DNA of 64,000 nt from Malania oleifera (lineage: Eukaryota > Streptophyta > Magnoliopsida > Santalales > Ximeniaceae). The notes beneath the pieces are model-generated. The model did not search any database. It was not told the DNA's origin and saw only the letters and a list, made by a program, of their open reading frames with translations. The number at the start of each line of letters is the position of its first letter. Positions within the stretch are counted from its first letter, which is position 1. Positions 21,894-34,283 of the stretch are shown here, one piece after another. The stretch is taken from contig NC_080420.1 of the NCBI RefSeq assembly GCF_029873635.1, forward strand, positions 53,397,457-53,461,456, given 5' to 3'. A program made the translations under genes and the position numbers.

Positions 21894-23826
21894 TATTGGC
21901 CTAACATTGCTTACTAATCTTGTTTTGATGATAACAAATCAAAGGTAAACATGTTTTGTTGAAAGTGATGATACTTCAAGAATCAAGTTTTTAAATCTCA
22001 AGTTTGAGTAAAATTGTCATTGCAAGACTAAAAAAAGGGAATAAAAGCTTAAAGGACATAAAAGCATGTATTTCAAGGATAACTTGATGAAAGCTTAGAG
22101 AATTGAAGAAGCTTAGAGAATTGAAGCTCAGAGGCAAGATGGACTAAGCAAATGACAAGCATGAAGACTCAAAGATTAGAATAGATTTAAATCTTAAGAG
22201 AGTCTCCATGTAAGTACTTCATTCAAATGATAATATGATTAAATTTGAAGCGTATTAGGAAACTCATTGACTTAGCGACCATGTTTTGAAAAACCCCGAA
22301 AAATATTTTTCAAAAGTCTTAAATTACATTGGGGAAAGCAAAAGAGCAAAAGGTTTTTGGAAACAAAAATGAAAATTCAGATTTTGGTCTGTCCAGGTGC
22401 CTGACAAAGGTGACCCAGGTGACTGACATGAAAATAGATTGATAAGAACCCAAGAGGACCTAGGCGACTGACTCGTAATGACCCAGTCGACTGACTCCTT
22501 GCTGCCTTTGAAATTCTCAGTGTTTTAATGGATCAAGGTGACTGACTCTCAGTTCCTAGTTGGTTGACTCTTTGAGATTTCAAATTTTAAAAAATAATGG
22601 GAAGTTTCCAAATTTGAGTTTTTGAATTCTAAACGTTATGAAAACTTGGGAAACACTCTAAGTCACTTGGGGAACATGAAATACTCTTGTTTAAACATCT
22701 ATAAATACCCTTTAAGGCTAAGGATTCAAGATACCAAGAAAATACAAAGTAATCAGAGCTTTCTTGCTCTCAAACTCTGTTAAGTTCCTTACTGAGTTTT
22801 GCTATGAAACTCTCTCGCAATTCTAGGCATATTCTGAATTCTTTCCATCAAGAAAGAAAGCTCATGGTGATATACTTGTAAGGCTTCAAATTCTTTCAAT
22901 TATTATTTTGAATTAAAGTATATTGTAGTGCTTTATTATTGTACTAATTAGCTTTTGTTGAGAGTGTCTTGCACACCAAATTTGCTTTTGATTTTATAGA
23001 CGGTTCAGGTCTTTGAATCGTTGTTGGACCTAACATGGGGTATTATTTGGAGAGGCAAACTTTAGCCTATTGAAGGAGAGATTGTAAGGTTACTTCTACC
23101 CATAAAGGAGTGGTATAGTTGAATCCTTAGGTGGGTTGCCTAAGGCGAGGATGTGGGCTGGTATAGCTGAACCTCGTAAAAACTCTATCTCACTCTTTTC
23201 CCTACTCTCATTTATTTTTCCACTCATATAAACTATGTGGTTGGACTTTGAAAGCTTATTTAGACTACGTGGATTGGATATTAAATAAACTAAAAATTAA
23301 TTTGACTTTGAGATTACGGAAACCAAAAATTGTGTACATTGGTTGATCAATTCTTATTGTAGAAACCGTAAGGGAGTAAGTTGATTGGTTAACACCCAAG
23401 ACTCATTAATTGAAAGTTTATTAAATTCTAAGTTTTTGGAAGAGTGTTGGAAATTTACATTGTGCTTCATATTGAGAAATCTAGTTCACTAATACAGGGC
23501 TTTTATTAGCTACATACTTAGACTCCACTTTAAGACTCAATTGCTAAATCTTGGAAGCATTGCCGAAACCATTCCGTATTATGAATCTTGTTTTGGTTAT
23601 CTTGGTTGGATTGAATTAAATTACTGAATGGAATATTCAAATTGGTATATTCATTCATAAAGGCTTTAACTAAATTAATTTTCCATTGAACTTGTGATTG
23701 TAAATCAACTTTGCATGTTTATTTGCTGAAACTAAAAGAAGTTAAGAAAGAATTAATTAAAGAGGGTATAAAGAAATTTTAAAAATCCTAATTCACCCCC
23801 TTCTTGGGAATACACCTTCCTTTTCA
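21894..23826 (+). repeat. 3' LTR of Sirevirus-1
   Basis: It starts TATTGGCCTAACATTG (TG changed to TA) and ends CCTTCCTTTTCA. Array words lie at about 22390-22570, a TATA box TCTATAAATACC at about 22698, and the GACGTAGGC-type hairpin at 23146-23176. Many substitutions relative to the 5' LTR show that the insertion is not recent. Confidence 0.92.
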
Positions 23827-23831
23827 GAGAG

Positions 23832-25277
23832 GATCAACCATGCTCACGACCAGAATTGAGTAGGGCGCAACCTTGTTAAACCTAATAAAATCTTTCAAAA
23901 CCCTTTCTTCCCGCGAAGATCAAATGGCTCCTCCACCTCAACTCTTGGTCCCTCTTTGTCGCACCTACATTCAACATAGTTGCCCACGCTCTACCCACGT
24001 CCCCTATGTCTTGACAGGCCTTTAGTAGATATTTCGGTAAGCCCTAGCTCCAGTAGCATCTCTCCTTGTACGTAGCTACTGTTCAATACGATACTTAAGC
24101 TTTTGGGTACGTGGTTGTTTCCTTCCTTCCTTTGTATTTCTTCCATCTATCACCCTCTCTGAAAATGCCTCACCACTCGAGGTTTAGGGCTATTTCCAGA
24201 CAACCTCAGTCTCCCTGAGCCACCACTAAATGGAAAAGGACCCCTCTTTAGTAGCGGGATGAACCATCCTCAGAATCGGAGCCAACGCCCCCCTACAGAC
24301 TTCATCAAGGAGCCAACTAATTCAAGTAGAACTGAAAAAGAGGTGACAAGGAAAGGCCATTCAGTGAATGACTTTAGACAATTATGATTTTTGGCCATTG
24401 TATACATTCCGATTGGATGAAACTTAGGTGTATGATAGATAGAAGTCTTATATCGACATCCTCAAAATGAGGAAATTTGATCATTATATGATCCCTTCGA
24501 CCACCTCCTACCATCCCGAGCTAATTTGGGAATTCTATCAAAACATGCACAATGATCCCAACACCGGAGTTTGGTCTACAAATGTTCAAGGTAGAGGGAT
24601 TGAGCTCACTTTTGACTTAATTGAGAGGGCATGGTCCCCTTTAGAAGCTGATACTATACATAGAAGCCACTGGACTCTACTGATGTTCACCATATCATCG
24701 GGGATATGTTCCATGGGCAATATTATGACAAAAGTGAGACGATGTGAGGAACATGTACAGCTCAGAGCTGGGTACCTGACTACTTGCTCTTGTGGGATCT
24801 GGTTTTGCAGCGAAATATATGTTCCTCGGGTCATCATTTCGAGAGGCGAGGAGTCCACCTCTAGGCTCTATATGCAGTACATAAAAAGATGCAGGCAGAC
24901 ATCCCTCAGCTGATTAAAGAGGAAATGATAAATTTTTATGTAGGGAATGTGAAGCATCCAAAGCTGAAGAGGCCAGTGCTGAAGCTTGTGCAAGGACTGG
25001 TTGTGCAGAAGCTGAAAAGGACCTTAATTCCATATGCACAACTTATCATGGCAATGTTGATGCAGCTGAAGATCAATTTGGGGTACCATGAGGTACATGT
25101 CCCCATTAGTGAAGTTATTATGGAAAGGACATGACGCCAGAGCCTACAATTGGTAGCTATAGCTCGGCTTAAGGTCCATCAGTGGGCTCCATTTGAGGGT
25201 TGACCAGGTTAGAGTTTTGTGTCCCAGATTTTGTATATATCCCTAGAGATGAACCAGCCCAACAACCAGGGGACCTG
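23832..25277 (+). pseudogene. Athila env-position ORF, first part
   Basis: It continues the Athila element after Sirevirus-1. A possible start at 24163 reads MPHHSRFRAISRQPQSP and then decays. The best preserved part is the frame 24467-24913: MRKFDHYMIPSTTSYHPEL, WEFYQNMHNDPNTGVWSTNV and RGIELTFDLIERAW. After frame changes a helical stretch follows (AEACARTGCAEAEKDL, near 24985). This type of protein lies between pol and the 3' LTR in Athila elements and is often called env-like; no membrane segment is evident in what remains. It is cut at 25277 by the Tekay insertion and resumes at 34563. Confidence 0.65.
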
Positions 25278-25785
25278 TGTAATACCCCAACCCCGAAGAA
25301 TCCGAGATATTTATTTTTTACCATAGATTTACAGCGGAAGTAAATAAATTCAATTATTATTAAACCAGAGCGCTAATTAACCGTATTTCAATAATTTATT
25401 TTTAAAAAATTACACAATAGATAATCATCTGGAATTATACTAATATTTCTAATAAATCCTTATTTTTCTATCCCCACCCGCATGCTTGCTATGCCTGATT
25501 TCCGATATGCCCTTCAAAGTCATCTAAAATGTAAAATATGATTGAGGTGAGATGACGCTCAGTAAGTGAATAAGATTATTATTAGTGTGTGGCTAAAATG
25601 AGCTTTTAAAAATTTTCTAAAACAATATTTAATACTATAACTTCAAAACTGCTCCTAAAATAAATGTAAATTTAAAAATTTCTACATAAAACTTTTACCA
25701 TCAACTATTATAGTAAAATTTAATAACCATATAAGTGTGATTGTTAAATTAAAATTTTAACTTTAAAACTATAAAAATATTTAAT

Positions 25786-25788
<3 letters not shown>

Positions 25789-25868
<80 letters not shown>
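25789..25868. repeat. (AC)25(AT)15 compound microsatellite
   Basis: (AC)n runs 25789-25838 and (AT)n 25839-25868. The sister LTR has only an (AT)n tract at the same place (32859-32891), so the AC part arose or expanded after insertion, or was lost from the other copy. Confidence 0.95.
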
Positions 25869-25871
<3 letters not shown>

Positions 25872-27288
25872 CTTTATACGTTTCCTTTAGATCGTCATTT
25901 ACTTATCCTTCAAATCATCAATAACTCAGTACACGTAATTAAATATGTATAAACATATATTGTAAAAACCACCCTTAGGCCCATTAGCCATAAGTCATGT
26001 TTACCCCCATGACTAGGTTGTGCGATTCGAAGACTGGACTTAGCTAGCTTGCCGACCAAACTAAATCAACGTACACAAACATTAAGTGAGATTTTCCTTA
26101 TTAAGTCCTGGTCCGAAACCAAGTGTGCACTCAGGAGAAATCCACTACCATATATAACCACTCTGTAAACAGTGTGGGTGCACTCTGATCCGTTTAAACT
26201 TTAAACTGCGGTACCGAACATCTGTAACTTTGAACTTCTTTTGCCATAAGGGGTTTTAAAACCATCTTATTATAATTTATGCAATTTAAAATAATATTGT
26301 GAAAATCTCATCTTTACTCATATTTTCATGAAACATGTAACGTAGAAATAAACTCATGCCACACAATTTTCGTGTTAAATATATATATAGATTAGAACAT
26401 TTCTTAACCCGAGTGGATTAGAACATTTCTTAACCCAAAAATAAATGCAAGAATATTAAAGATTAAAACTGGTATGATTAAATATGCGTAAAAATAAACT
26501 TAGGGGAATTTTATGAAATTAAGTAACATAATCGAAATTTAGTTACAAATAAACTCGGGTATAAATTTTAAATGAAAATCTAACATAATCAAATTTACTT
26601 ACCTCTTCTTTTACCTTGTGCTATGAATACAATGACTATCTTTAAGAAATGAGATCGGAAAGAGTGGGTGAGTGAAAATTTAATTATAACCAAAATTCTC
26701 CCTCCACCACTAATTCTTTCACTCACTAGTCCTTCTCTTCCTTGAAAATTTTTTGTGAAAAATGAAAATTGAGAGCTTCCTATTTATAGGAAAATTTTGG
26801 GGAAGAAATGAAATTTGTAAAAGTGTGGGGAGAGGGGTGAAATTATAATTTTTTTAAAATTAAAGAATGGGCATGGGTGGGCTAGGTATGTGTTAGGTAT
26901 GGGATGGGGATGGGGATCATGTGGGGGAAATGGGAGTGCTTGCCGACACTCCCATTTAATTTATTTTTAATTAATTTACTTAATTAATTTATTAATTAAA
27001 ATTTTTTAAATCATTATTATTATCATTGTTATTATTTTTAAGCTATGTTTTAGTCTATATATATATATTTAAAAAATAATTAAATTCTAATTTCAAAAAT
27101 TCATGTGGGCCCCACGTGGTATTATGGGCCCAACACAAATTTGAGACCCAAGTGGGTCCTACGTAACTCCAATAGTCCTCATATGGTTTTATGAGCCCTA
27201 CACAGCTTCGAGACTCATGTGGACACCCACATGGCTTCGGGACTCATGTGGGCCCCACACGGTCTGTGGGCCTAGTATAGGATGCCTA

Positions 27289-27349
<61 letters not shown>
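27289..27349. repeat. (ATT)n microsatellite
   Basis: About 20 ATT units. A matching tract of about 19 units is at the same place in the sister LTR (34224-34282), so it was part of the element before insertion. It creates an artificial poly-Tyr/Leu open frame that is not a gene. Confidence 0.95.
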
Positions 27350-27352
<3 letters not shown>

Positions 27353-27689
27353 TTCTACAAATTATGTCAGTCAAAACATTATTTTATGTACTTATTCATG
27401 TATACAAACAATGTCTACTCTATTTATCCTATGAAATTCCACTTTAACCAGACCGACCTCTAGGGAGCAACTGGCTCGCTTAAACAAAGTCTTTCTTAGA
27501 CATCAAACATGGAATCAATGATCCTAACAGAGAAACACTTTTTTTTTGATACTAACTAAATGACCATTATTATTATTCTACTTTTTTTTTTGGGTTATTA
27601 CATCCTTCCCTTATAAAAATTTCGTGCTCGTAATTTACAAAAATTTAAATGAGTACCTTGTATAGTGTTGTGCTTTTATTTGATTCTGC

Positions 27690-28378
27690 TATCGTTGAAA
27701 AGATGTGGGTATTTCTGGCGTATTTCTACTTCTAGTTCCCATGATGCTTCCTCAATGTCATGGTTGTGTTAGAGCACTTTTACCAATGAAATCTTCTTCG
27801 TAAGTAACTCCCGATCTTTCTTGTCTAAAATCTGGATTGATACTTCTTCATATAATAGAGTGTCACTAACTTTTAATGACTCATAACTTATCACATGAGA
27901 AGGGTCTGGAACGTACTTCTTTAACATTGAGACATGGAATACATCATGAATTCTCAATAGTGCAGGAGGTAGGGCAATTCCGTAAGCGACTAGACCAATC
28001 TTCTCCAATAGCTCGAATGGTCCAATATACGTGGGGGATTAGTTTTTCCTTCTTCCCAAACCTTATGAATCTTTTCATTGGAGTGACTTTTAAAAATATA
28101 TTATCCCTCACTTCAAACTCCAACTCACATCGACGGGTATTCACATAGCTTCTTTACTGACTTTGAGCGGTTTTTATATTGTCCCGGATGAGTTTAATTT
28201 TCTCAAAGGTCCTTTGTATCATCTCGGGACCTAAAAGTTGTCGTTTGCCAACCTCATCCCAATATAATGTAGATTGGCTCTTTCGACCATATAACACTTC
28301 ATACGGTGCCACCTCTATGCTGGACTGATAACTATTGTTATAGGAGAACTCAACTAACGGTAGATACTAAATCCAACT
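27690..28378 (-). pseudogene. pol: Tekay integrase C-terminus and chromodomain
   Basis: Minus-strand continuation of pol after the stop at 28379. Recognisable pieces are SYNNSYQSSIEVAPYEVLYGR, LYWDEVGKRQLLGPEMIQ, RRCELEFEVRDNIFLKVTPM and, after a frame change near 28010, RIHDVFHVSMLKKYVPDPSH. Next comes the chromodomain segment YEEVSIQILDKKDRELL, KKISLVKVL, a stop in place of the usual Trp, then HNHDIEEASWELEVEIRQ and KYPHLFN near 27690. The chromodomain of these elements binds modified histone tails and steers integration toward heterochromatin. The part joining integrase to chromodomain is frameshifted. Confidence 0.85.
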
Positions 28379-29878
28379 TCATTTGAAATACAATACACAA
28401 GCTCTCAACATATCCTCCAATATCTGAATGGTTCTTCCTGATTGTCCATTAGTTTGAGGATGAAATGCCGTGCTGAAAGTAAGTCGTGTTCCCAAAGCTC
28501 TTTGCAAACTCTTCCATAATTGTGATGTGAATCGTGGATCTTGATTTGATACGATAGACATGAGCACGCCATGTAGTCTAACTATCTTTTGAACATACAA
28601 CTCTGCAAGCTTGGTCATAGAGTAGTTAACTTTGATTGGAATAAAGTGAGCGGTCTTCGTTAGACGATCAACAACCACCCAGATGGCGTTCTGTCCATGG
28701 AGTGCTGGAGGCAACCCAATTACAAAATCCATGGAGATGTGCTCGTATTTCCACTTGGGAATGTGGAGTGGTTGCAGTGGTCCTACTGGTCTTTGATGTT
28801 CAGCTTTTACTTCCTGACAAGTAAGACACTGTTCCACAAATTGTGCAATCTCCCTCTTCATGTTATTCCACCAAAAAGACTTTCTTAAGTCCCAATACAT
28901 CTTCGTGCTTCCCGGATGCACTGTATAAAGAGATCGATGAGCTTCTTCCAATATTGTTCTTTTAATATCTTTGTCATTGGGCACACACAATCTAATTTGG
29001 AATCTCAAAACTCCATTGTCAAAGATGTTAAAGTCTCCCTTCAGTCCACTTTGTACCTTTCTTGTATTCTTCACTAGCTCTGCATCTTCCATCTGTGTAG
29101 CCTTAATCTTTTCCGATAAGGTTTGTTGGATTACCAGATTAGAAATGAGAGCTTGATGATTTCCTTCCACTATTTCCACACCAAATCTTTCCAGGTCCAT
29201 CTTGATTTGATTTTGGGCCACCATTGCTGAGACTGACGCATTCATTGACTTTCGACTTAATGCATCTGCTATCACGTTGGCTTTTCCTAAGTGATAGTTG
29301 ATGGTGCAATCGTAATCTTTGATTAATTCTAACCATCTTCTCCGTCTTATGTTTAATTCCTTTTGCATGAAGAAGTACTTGAGACTTTTATGGTCTGTGA
29401 AAATCTCATATCTTTCACCATACAGATAGTGTCTCCAGATATTTAGTGCGAATACCACAGCTGCCAGTTCCAAATAGTGTGTTGGATAATTCTTTTCATA
29501 CTCTTTGAGTTGCCAAGAAGCATATGCAATGACCTTCCCCTCTTGCATTAATACACACCCGAGCCCTTTCCGAGATGCATCACTGTAAATCACAAAACCA
29601 TCTTCTTCTGATGGAATTATCAGCACCGGGGCAGTGATTAGTCGTTGCTTTAATTCTTGAAAGTTTTGCTCACATTCATCAGTCCACTCATACTCCACAT
29701 TCTTTCTTGTCAATCTCGTTAGAGGACTAGATATTTTAGAAAACCGCTCCACTAATCGACGATAATATCTTGCCAGACCTAAGAAACTTCTGATCTCATG
29801 AATATTCTTTGGTCTCGCCCAATCCACTACTGTCTCTATTTTACTTGGGTCCACTGAAATACCATCCTTAGATATCAT
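28379..29878 (-). pseudogene. pol: Tekay pol: RT end, RNase H and integrase (499-codon open frame)
   Basis: The longest intact frame in the window. In order: the RT thumb ([17 protein letters not shown]), RNase H ([54 protein letters not shown]), the integrase zinc finger ([21 protein letters not shown] and [14 protein letters not shown]), and the integrase core ([45 protein letters not shown]). The first two catalytic Asp are present, but the position of the third acidic residue in GQSGRTIQ is Gly, so strand transfer would be lost. Upstream the frame is closed by a stop at 29903-29905 that separates it from the RT catalytic part. Confidence 0.93.
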
Positions 29879-29905
29879 GTGCCCTAAGAATGCAACTCTT
29901 TCTAA

Positions 29906-30540
29906 TCAAAACTCACATTTCTTAAGTTTGGCATTGAGTTTCTTTTCTCTTAGTACTTTGAGTACTAGCCTCAAATGGTTCTCATATTCGTGGGGACTTT
30001 TTGAATAAATCAAAATATCATCAATGAAGACGACCACAAATTGATCTAGATATTTATGAAAGACCCTGTTCATAAGGTCCATAAATGCAGTAGGAGCATT
30101 GGTCAGTCCAAATGGCATGATTAAGAATTCAAAGTGACCATTTCTAGTTTGGAATGCAGTCTTTGGAACATCTTCTGATTTGATTTTCACTTGATGGTAC
30201 CCTGATTGGAGGTCAATTTTAGAGAAGACTTGTGTTCCTTGGAGTTGATCAAACAAGTCATCTATGCAAGGTATTGGGTACTTGTTCTTAATTGTTACAT
30301 TATTTATTTACCGATAATCAATACACATTCTCATTGATCCGTCTTTCTTTTTAATGAATAGTGCCGGTGCTCCCCACGGTGACATGATGGGTCTGATGAA
30401 TCATTTGTCTAGCAACTCTTGTAATTGTTCCTTCAGTTCTTTCAATTCTACTGGTGCCATTCCGTATGGAGCTTTGGATATCGTTGTCGTCCCTGGTAGT
30501 AGGTCGATAACAAACTCGATTTCGTGGTCAGAAGGTAGCC
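29906..30540 (-). pseudogene. pol: Tekay RT fingers and palm
   Basis: The open part 29906-30256 gives [37 protein letters not shown] and the catalytic box [15 protein letters not shown], a typical Ty3-gypsy reverse transcriptase. Upstream to about 30540 the same frame holds the RT N-terminus ([38 protein letters not shown]) with two or three stops. A frameshift near 30545 separates it from the protease. The enzyme copies element RNA to DNA. Confidence 0.9.
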
Positions 30541-30544
30541 AGGT

Positions 30545-31086
30545 AAATCCTTAGGGAATACATCCGAGATATCCCTTACTATTGGGATATCCTCAAGATT
30601 TAATTCTTCCCTTGGTGCCTCCACCACATATGCTAGGTACCCTTGACATCCATTCAAGAGTAATCTCTTTGCCTGGATAGCCGACAATATTTGTGGTGAA
30701 GGGCATACATGAGTTCCATTAAGCTTGTATTCTTGCTCCCCAAGAGGTCTAAACACCATCTCCTTATTATAGCAATTTATACCAGCATAGTTAGAAGGTA
30801 GCCAGTCCATCCCAAGAATTACGTCAAACCCGTGCATACAAAATACTACCAAGTTAGCCGGTAGTATTCTTTCCTCAACACAAATTGGGTAACCTTTAAG
30901 TATTTTTATACATACTACCGAGGTTCCCGTTGGTGTAGTCACAGATAACTCAATTTCTAATGGCTGAGTCTCTATCCCACATATTTTAACATAAGCTGTT
31001 GATATAAAGGAGTGCGTGGCTCTAGAATCAAATAATACTATTGCTTTCTTGGAGAATATGGGAATAATACCTGTCACCGCATCATT
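30545..31086 (-). pseudogene. Tekay protease
   Basis: The frame from 31077 gives AIVLFDSRATHSFISTAYV, the retropepsin active-site region, where the Gly after Asp-Ser is replaced by Arg. It continues with ILPANLVVFCMHGFDVILGMDWL, a conserved block of chromovirus proteases, and [19 protein letters not shown] at the protease-RT joint, after which the frame is lost (about 30545). The Arg should disturb the catalytic loop. In active copies it matures Gag-Pol. Confidence 0.88.
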
Positions 31087-32158
31087 AGTATTTTCTGCAT
31101 CTCCTGGAGTGAGGGCATAGACAAGCGCCTGAGCGGTGTTCTATTGATTATTGTTTCGAGGTGCCTGGTTGCCTCCTCTTTGTTGATTTTGGGTTGTAGG
31201 AGTTGTTTTGTGGGCATTCTCGTTGCATGTGACTAGGTTTACCTCACCGATAACAGACCCCTAATCCGGCCCGACACTCACCCCCCATGTATTTTGTTGC
31301 ATTTTGGACAAGGGGCGCTGTGTGCATTATTTGGATTTCTTGCTGCTTGCCCTTAACCCACATTGTTGTTGTTGTTATTGCTGCTTTTCCAAGGTCCTTG
31401 ATTTCTACCAGAGTGAAACCCTTGTGGTATGGGTCTCTTTCTCTGGTCGGATATTTTCGCACTCCTTTGTAGACTTTCTTCTGCCTTCGTTGCTTTGTTT
31501 ACCAATTTGGAGAAGTCTTTGAGCTCGAATACTGTTACCATTTCATAAATCCTTGAGTTCAAGCCTTCTTCAAATTTTGGGCTTTCTTTGATTCATCCGG
31601 AACCAAATATGATGCAAACCAGGATAATTCAATGAATTTCGCTGCATATTGTTGTACGTTCATATTTCCCTGTTTTAACTCCAAAAACTCTCTGGCCTTA
31701 GCATCTCTGGTGGTTTTGGGGAAAAATCGTTCAAAGAAGACTTCCTTAAAATGCTCCCACGTAAGGATTGTTGGATTTGGTCTTTCCTCTATGAGTAACT
31801 TTTTCGAGTTCCACCAACATTTGACCTCACTAGTCATTTTATAGGTAGCATATAACACCTTTTGTTCGTTCGTGCAATGAAGGACTCATAGTATTTCTTC
31901 CATTGATTGCATTCAATTTTCTGCAGCAATTGGATAAGATTTTCCCTCAAAATTTGGAGGGTACATTCGATTGAACTATTCCACCGTACAACCTTCATGG
32001 GTTAGTGGACTATTCCATTCCTTGGAGTTCCACAAAAGTTTCGCCATGACTTGTGCCATATCACGCAACACCGTAGTAGCATTGATGTTTTCTCCATTGC
32101 AAGTCCCCACATTATTCTCGTTTCCTTCAACACTTATATTGTTGTTCTTCGAGTCCAT
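31087..32158 (-). pseudogene. gag: Tekay gag
   Basis: The minus-strand ATG at 32158 (MDSKNNNISVEGNENN) opens a frame that reaches MAQVMAKLLWNSKEW, is broken by stops, and resumes as NRMYPPNFEGKSYPIAAEN. The capsid core follows at 31858-31559: YKMTSEVKCWWNSKK, TWEHFKEVFFERFFPKTTRD and KAREFLELKQGNMNVQQYAAKF. Downstream, after frameshifts, two zinc-knuckle-like segments appear near 31300-31240 (CPKCNKIHGG and CRAGLGVCYR), separated by a Gln/Asn-rich stretch from protease. Typical of Tekay gag. Broken. Confidence 0.85.
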
Positions 32159-32343
32159 TCTGAGGGAAAAGACTAGAGTTATTTTAAAATCATAACCTTA
32201 TCTTTAAAGTTTAATCAAAGTTATAGGCAAAAGAAAAATATCCTAGTTTACCCGATCTTACCCACATCATGGTTTATGCATATACTCTAGTAAAATTATT
32301 TCTCAAAGTCTACAGAACCTATAACCTATTCTTTGATACCAAA
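32159..32343 (-). other. Tekay leader and tRNA-Met primer-binding site
   Basis: On the minus strand, directly after the 5' LTR edge at 32344, the sequence reads TTTGGTATCAAAG, one base off the TGGTATCAGAG core complementary to initiator tRNA-Met. The remaining leader up to the gag ATG shows no other feature. Confidence 0.8.
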
Positions 32344-32857
32344 TGTAATACCCCAACCCCGAAGGATCTGGGATATTTACTTTTTACCATTGATTTACAG
32401 CGGAAGTAAATAAACTCAATTATTATTAAATCAGAGCGCTAATTAACCGTATTACAATAATTAATTTAAAAAAAGAGAAAAATTACACAATAGATAATCA
32501 TCTGACATCACACTAATATTTCTAATAAATCCTTATTTTTCTATCCCCACCCGCATGTTTGCTATACCTGATTTTCGATATGCCCTTCAGAGTCATTTGA
32601 AATGTAAAATATGATTGGGGTAAGACGACGCTCAGTAAGTAAATAAGATTATTATTAGTGTGTGGCCAAAATGAACTTTTAAAAATTTCATAAAACAATA
32701 TTTAATACTATAACTTCAAAACTGCTTCTAAAATAAATGTAAATTTAAAAATTTCTGCATAAAACTTTTACCATCAACTATAACAGTAAAATTTAATAAC
32801 CATATACTGTGACTGTTAAATTAAACTTTTTACTTTAAAATTGTAAAAATATTTAAT

Positions 32858-32892
<35 letters not shown>

Positions 32893-33306
32893 CCTTATAC
32901 GTTTCCTTTAGATCGTCATTTAGGCACAAGAATGACCCTCTTCATATAAACATATACTTATCATTCAAATCATCAATAACTCTGTACATGTAATTAATTA
33001 TGTATAAACATTAATTGTAAAAACCAAACTTAGGCCTATTAGCCATAAGTCATGTTTACCCCCATGATTGGGTTGTGCAGTCCGAAGACTGGACTTAATT
33101 GGCTAGCCGACCAAACTAAATCAACATACATAAACATTAAGTGAGATTTTTCCTTATTATGTCATGGTCCGGAACCAAGTGTGCACTCAGGAGAAATCCA
33201 CTACCATATATAATCACTCTGTAAACAGTGTGGGTGCACTCTAATCTGTTTAAACTTTAAGCTTCGGTATTGAGCATCTGTAACTCATGCCACACAATTT
33301 TCATGT

Positions 33307-33345
<39 letters not shown>

Positions 33346-34224
33346 AATAGAAAGAAATGCTGAAAATTACCTGAGTGGATTAAAACATTTCTTAACCCAA
33401 TAATGAATGCAAGAATATTAAATATTAAAACTGCTATGATATGCGTAAAAATAAACTCAGGGGAATTTTATGAAACTAAATAACATAATCAAAATTTACT
33501 TACAAATAAACTCGAGTATAAATTTTAAATGAAAATTTAACATAATCAAATTTACTTACCTTTTTCTTTTACATTGTACTACAAACACAATGACTATCTC
33601 TAAGAAATGAGATCGGAAAGAGTGGGTGAGTGAGAATTTAATTATAACCAAAATTCTCCCTCCACCACTAATTCTTTCACTCACTAATCATTCTCTTCTT
33701 TGAAAATTTTTTGTGAAAAATGAAGGTTGAGAGCTTCCTATTTATAGGAAAATTTTGGAGAAGAAATGGAATTTGTAAAAGTGTGGGGAGATGGGTGAAA
33801 TTATAATTTTTTTAAAATTAAAAAATGGGCATGGGGTGGGTTAGGTATGGGATGGGGATGGGGATCATGTGGGGGAAATGGGAGTGCTTGCCGACACTCC
33901 CATTTAATTTATTTTTAATTAATTTACTTAATTAATTAATTAATTAAAATTTTTTAAATCATTATTATTATCATTGTTATTATTTTTAAGCTATGTTTAA
34001 GTGTGTGTATATATATATATATATTAAAAAATAATTAAATTAGAATTTCGAAAACACATGTAGGCCCCACATGGTCTTGTGGGCCCCATACAACTTTGAG
34101 ACCCAATTGGGTTTTACGTAACTCCAATAGTCCTTATACGGTTTTATGAGCCGTACACAGCTTCAAGACTCATGTGGACCCCCACATGCTTCGGGACTCA
34201 TGTGGGCCCCGCATAAGATACTTA

Positions 34225-34283
<59 letters not shown>

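Larger units (their letters stand above)
12972..23826 (+). mobile_element. Sirevirus-1: full-length Ty1-copia Sirevirus element
   Basis: Two LTRs bound it and a perfect TSD, GAGAG, flanks it (12967-12971 and 23827-23831). The internal order is initiator-tRNA-Met primer-binding site, gag with zinc knuckles, pol in copia order (protease remnant, integrase, RT, RNase H), a palindrome-rich intergenic module, a post-pol ORF, three polypurine tracts and the 3' LTR. This layout, with the extra ORF and the tandem polypurine tracts, is that of Sireviruses (SIRE/Maximus lineage). Every reading frame has stops or frameshifts, so it could not move by itself. It inserted into the Athila element. Confidence 0.92.
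25278..27602 (-). repeat. 3' LTR of the Tekay element
   Basis: Genomic ends are TGTAATACCCC and GGGTTATTACA. It contains a block at about 26232-26351 that is missing from the other LTR, and a short tandem repeat of ATTAGAACATTTCTTAACCC at about 26392-26438. The (AC)n(AT)n and (ATT)n microsatellites lie within it. The polypurine tract on the minus strand (ATAAGGGAAGGA, 27603-27614) adjoins its inner edge. Confidence 0.9.

Noticed and set aside
27217..27447. Poly-Tyr and, at 34146-34389, poly-Leu/poly-Tyr open frames
   Set aside because: Translations of the (ATT)n microsatellites in the Tekay LTRs, not genes.
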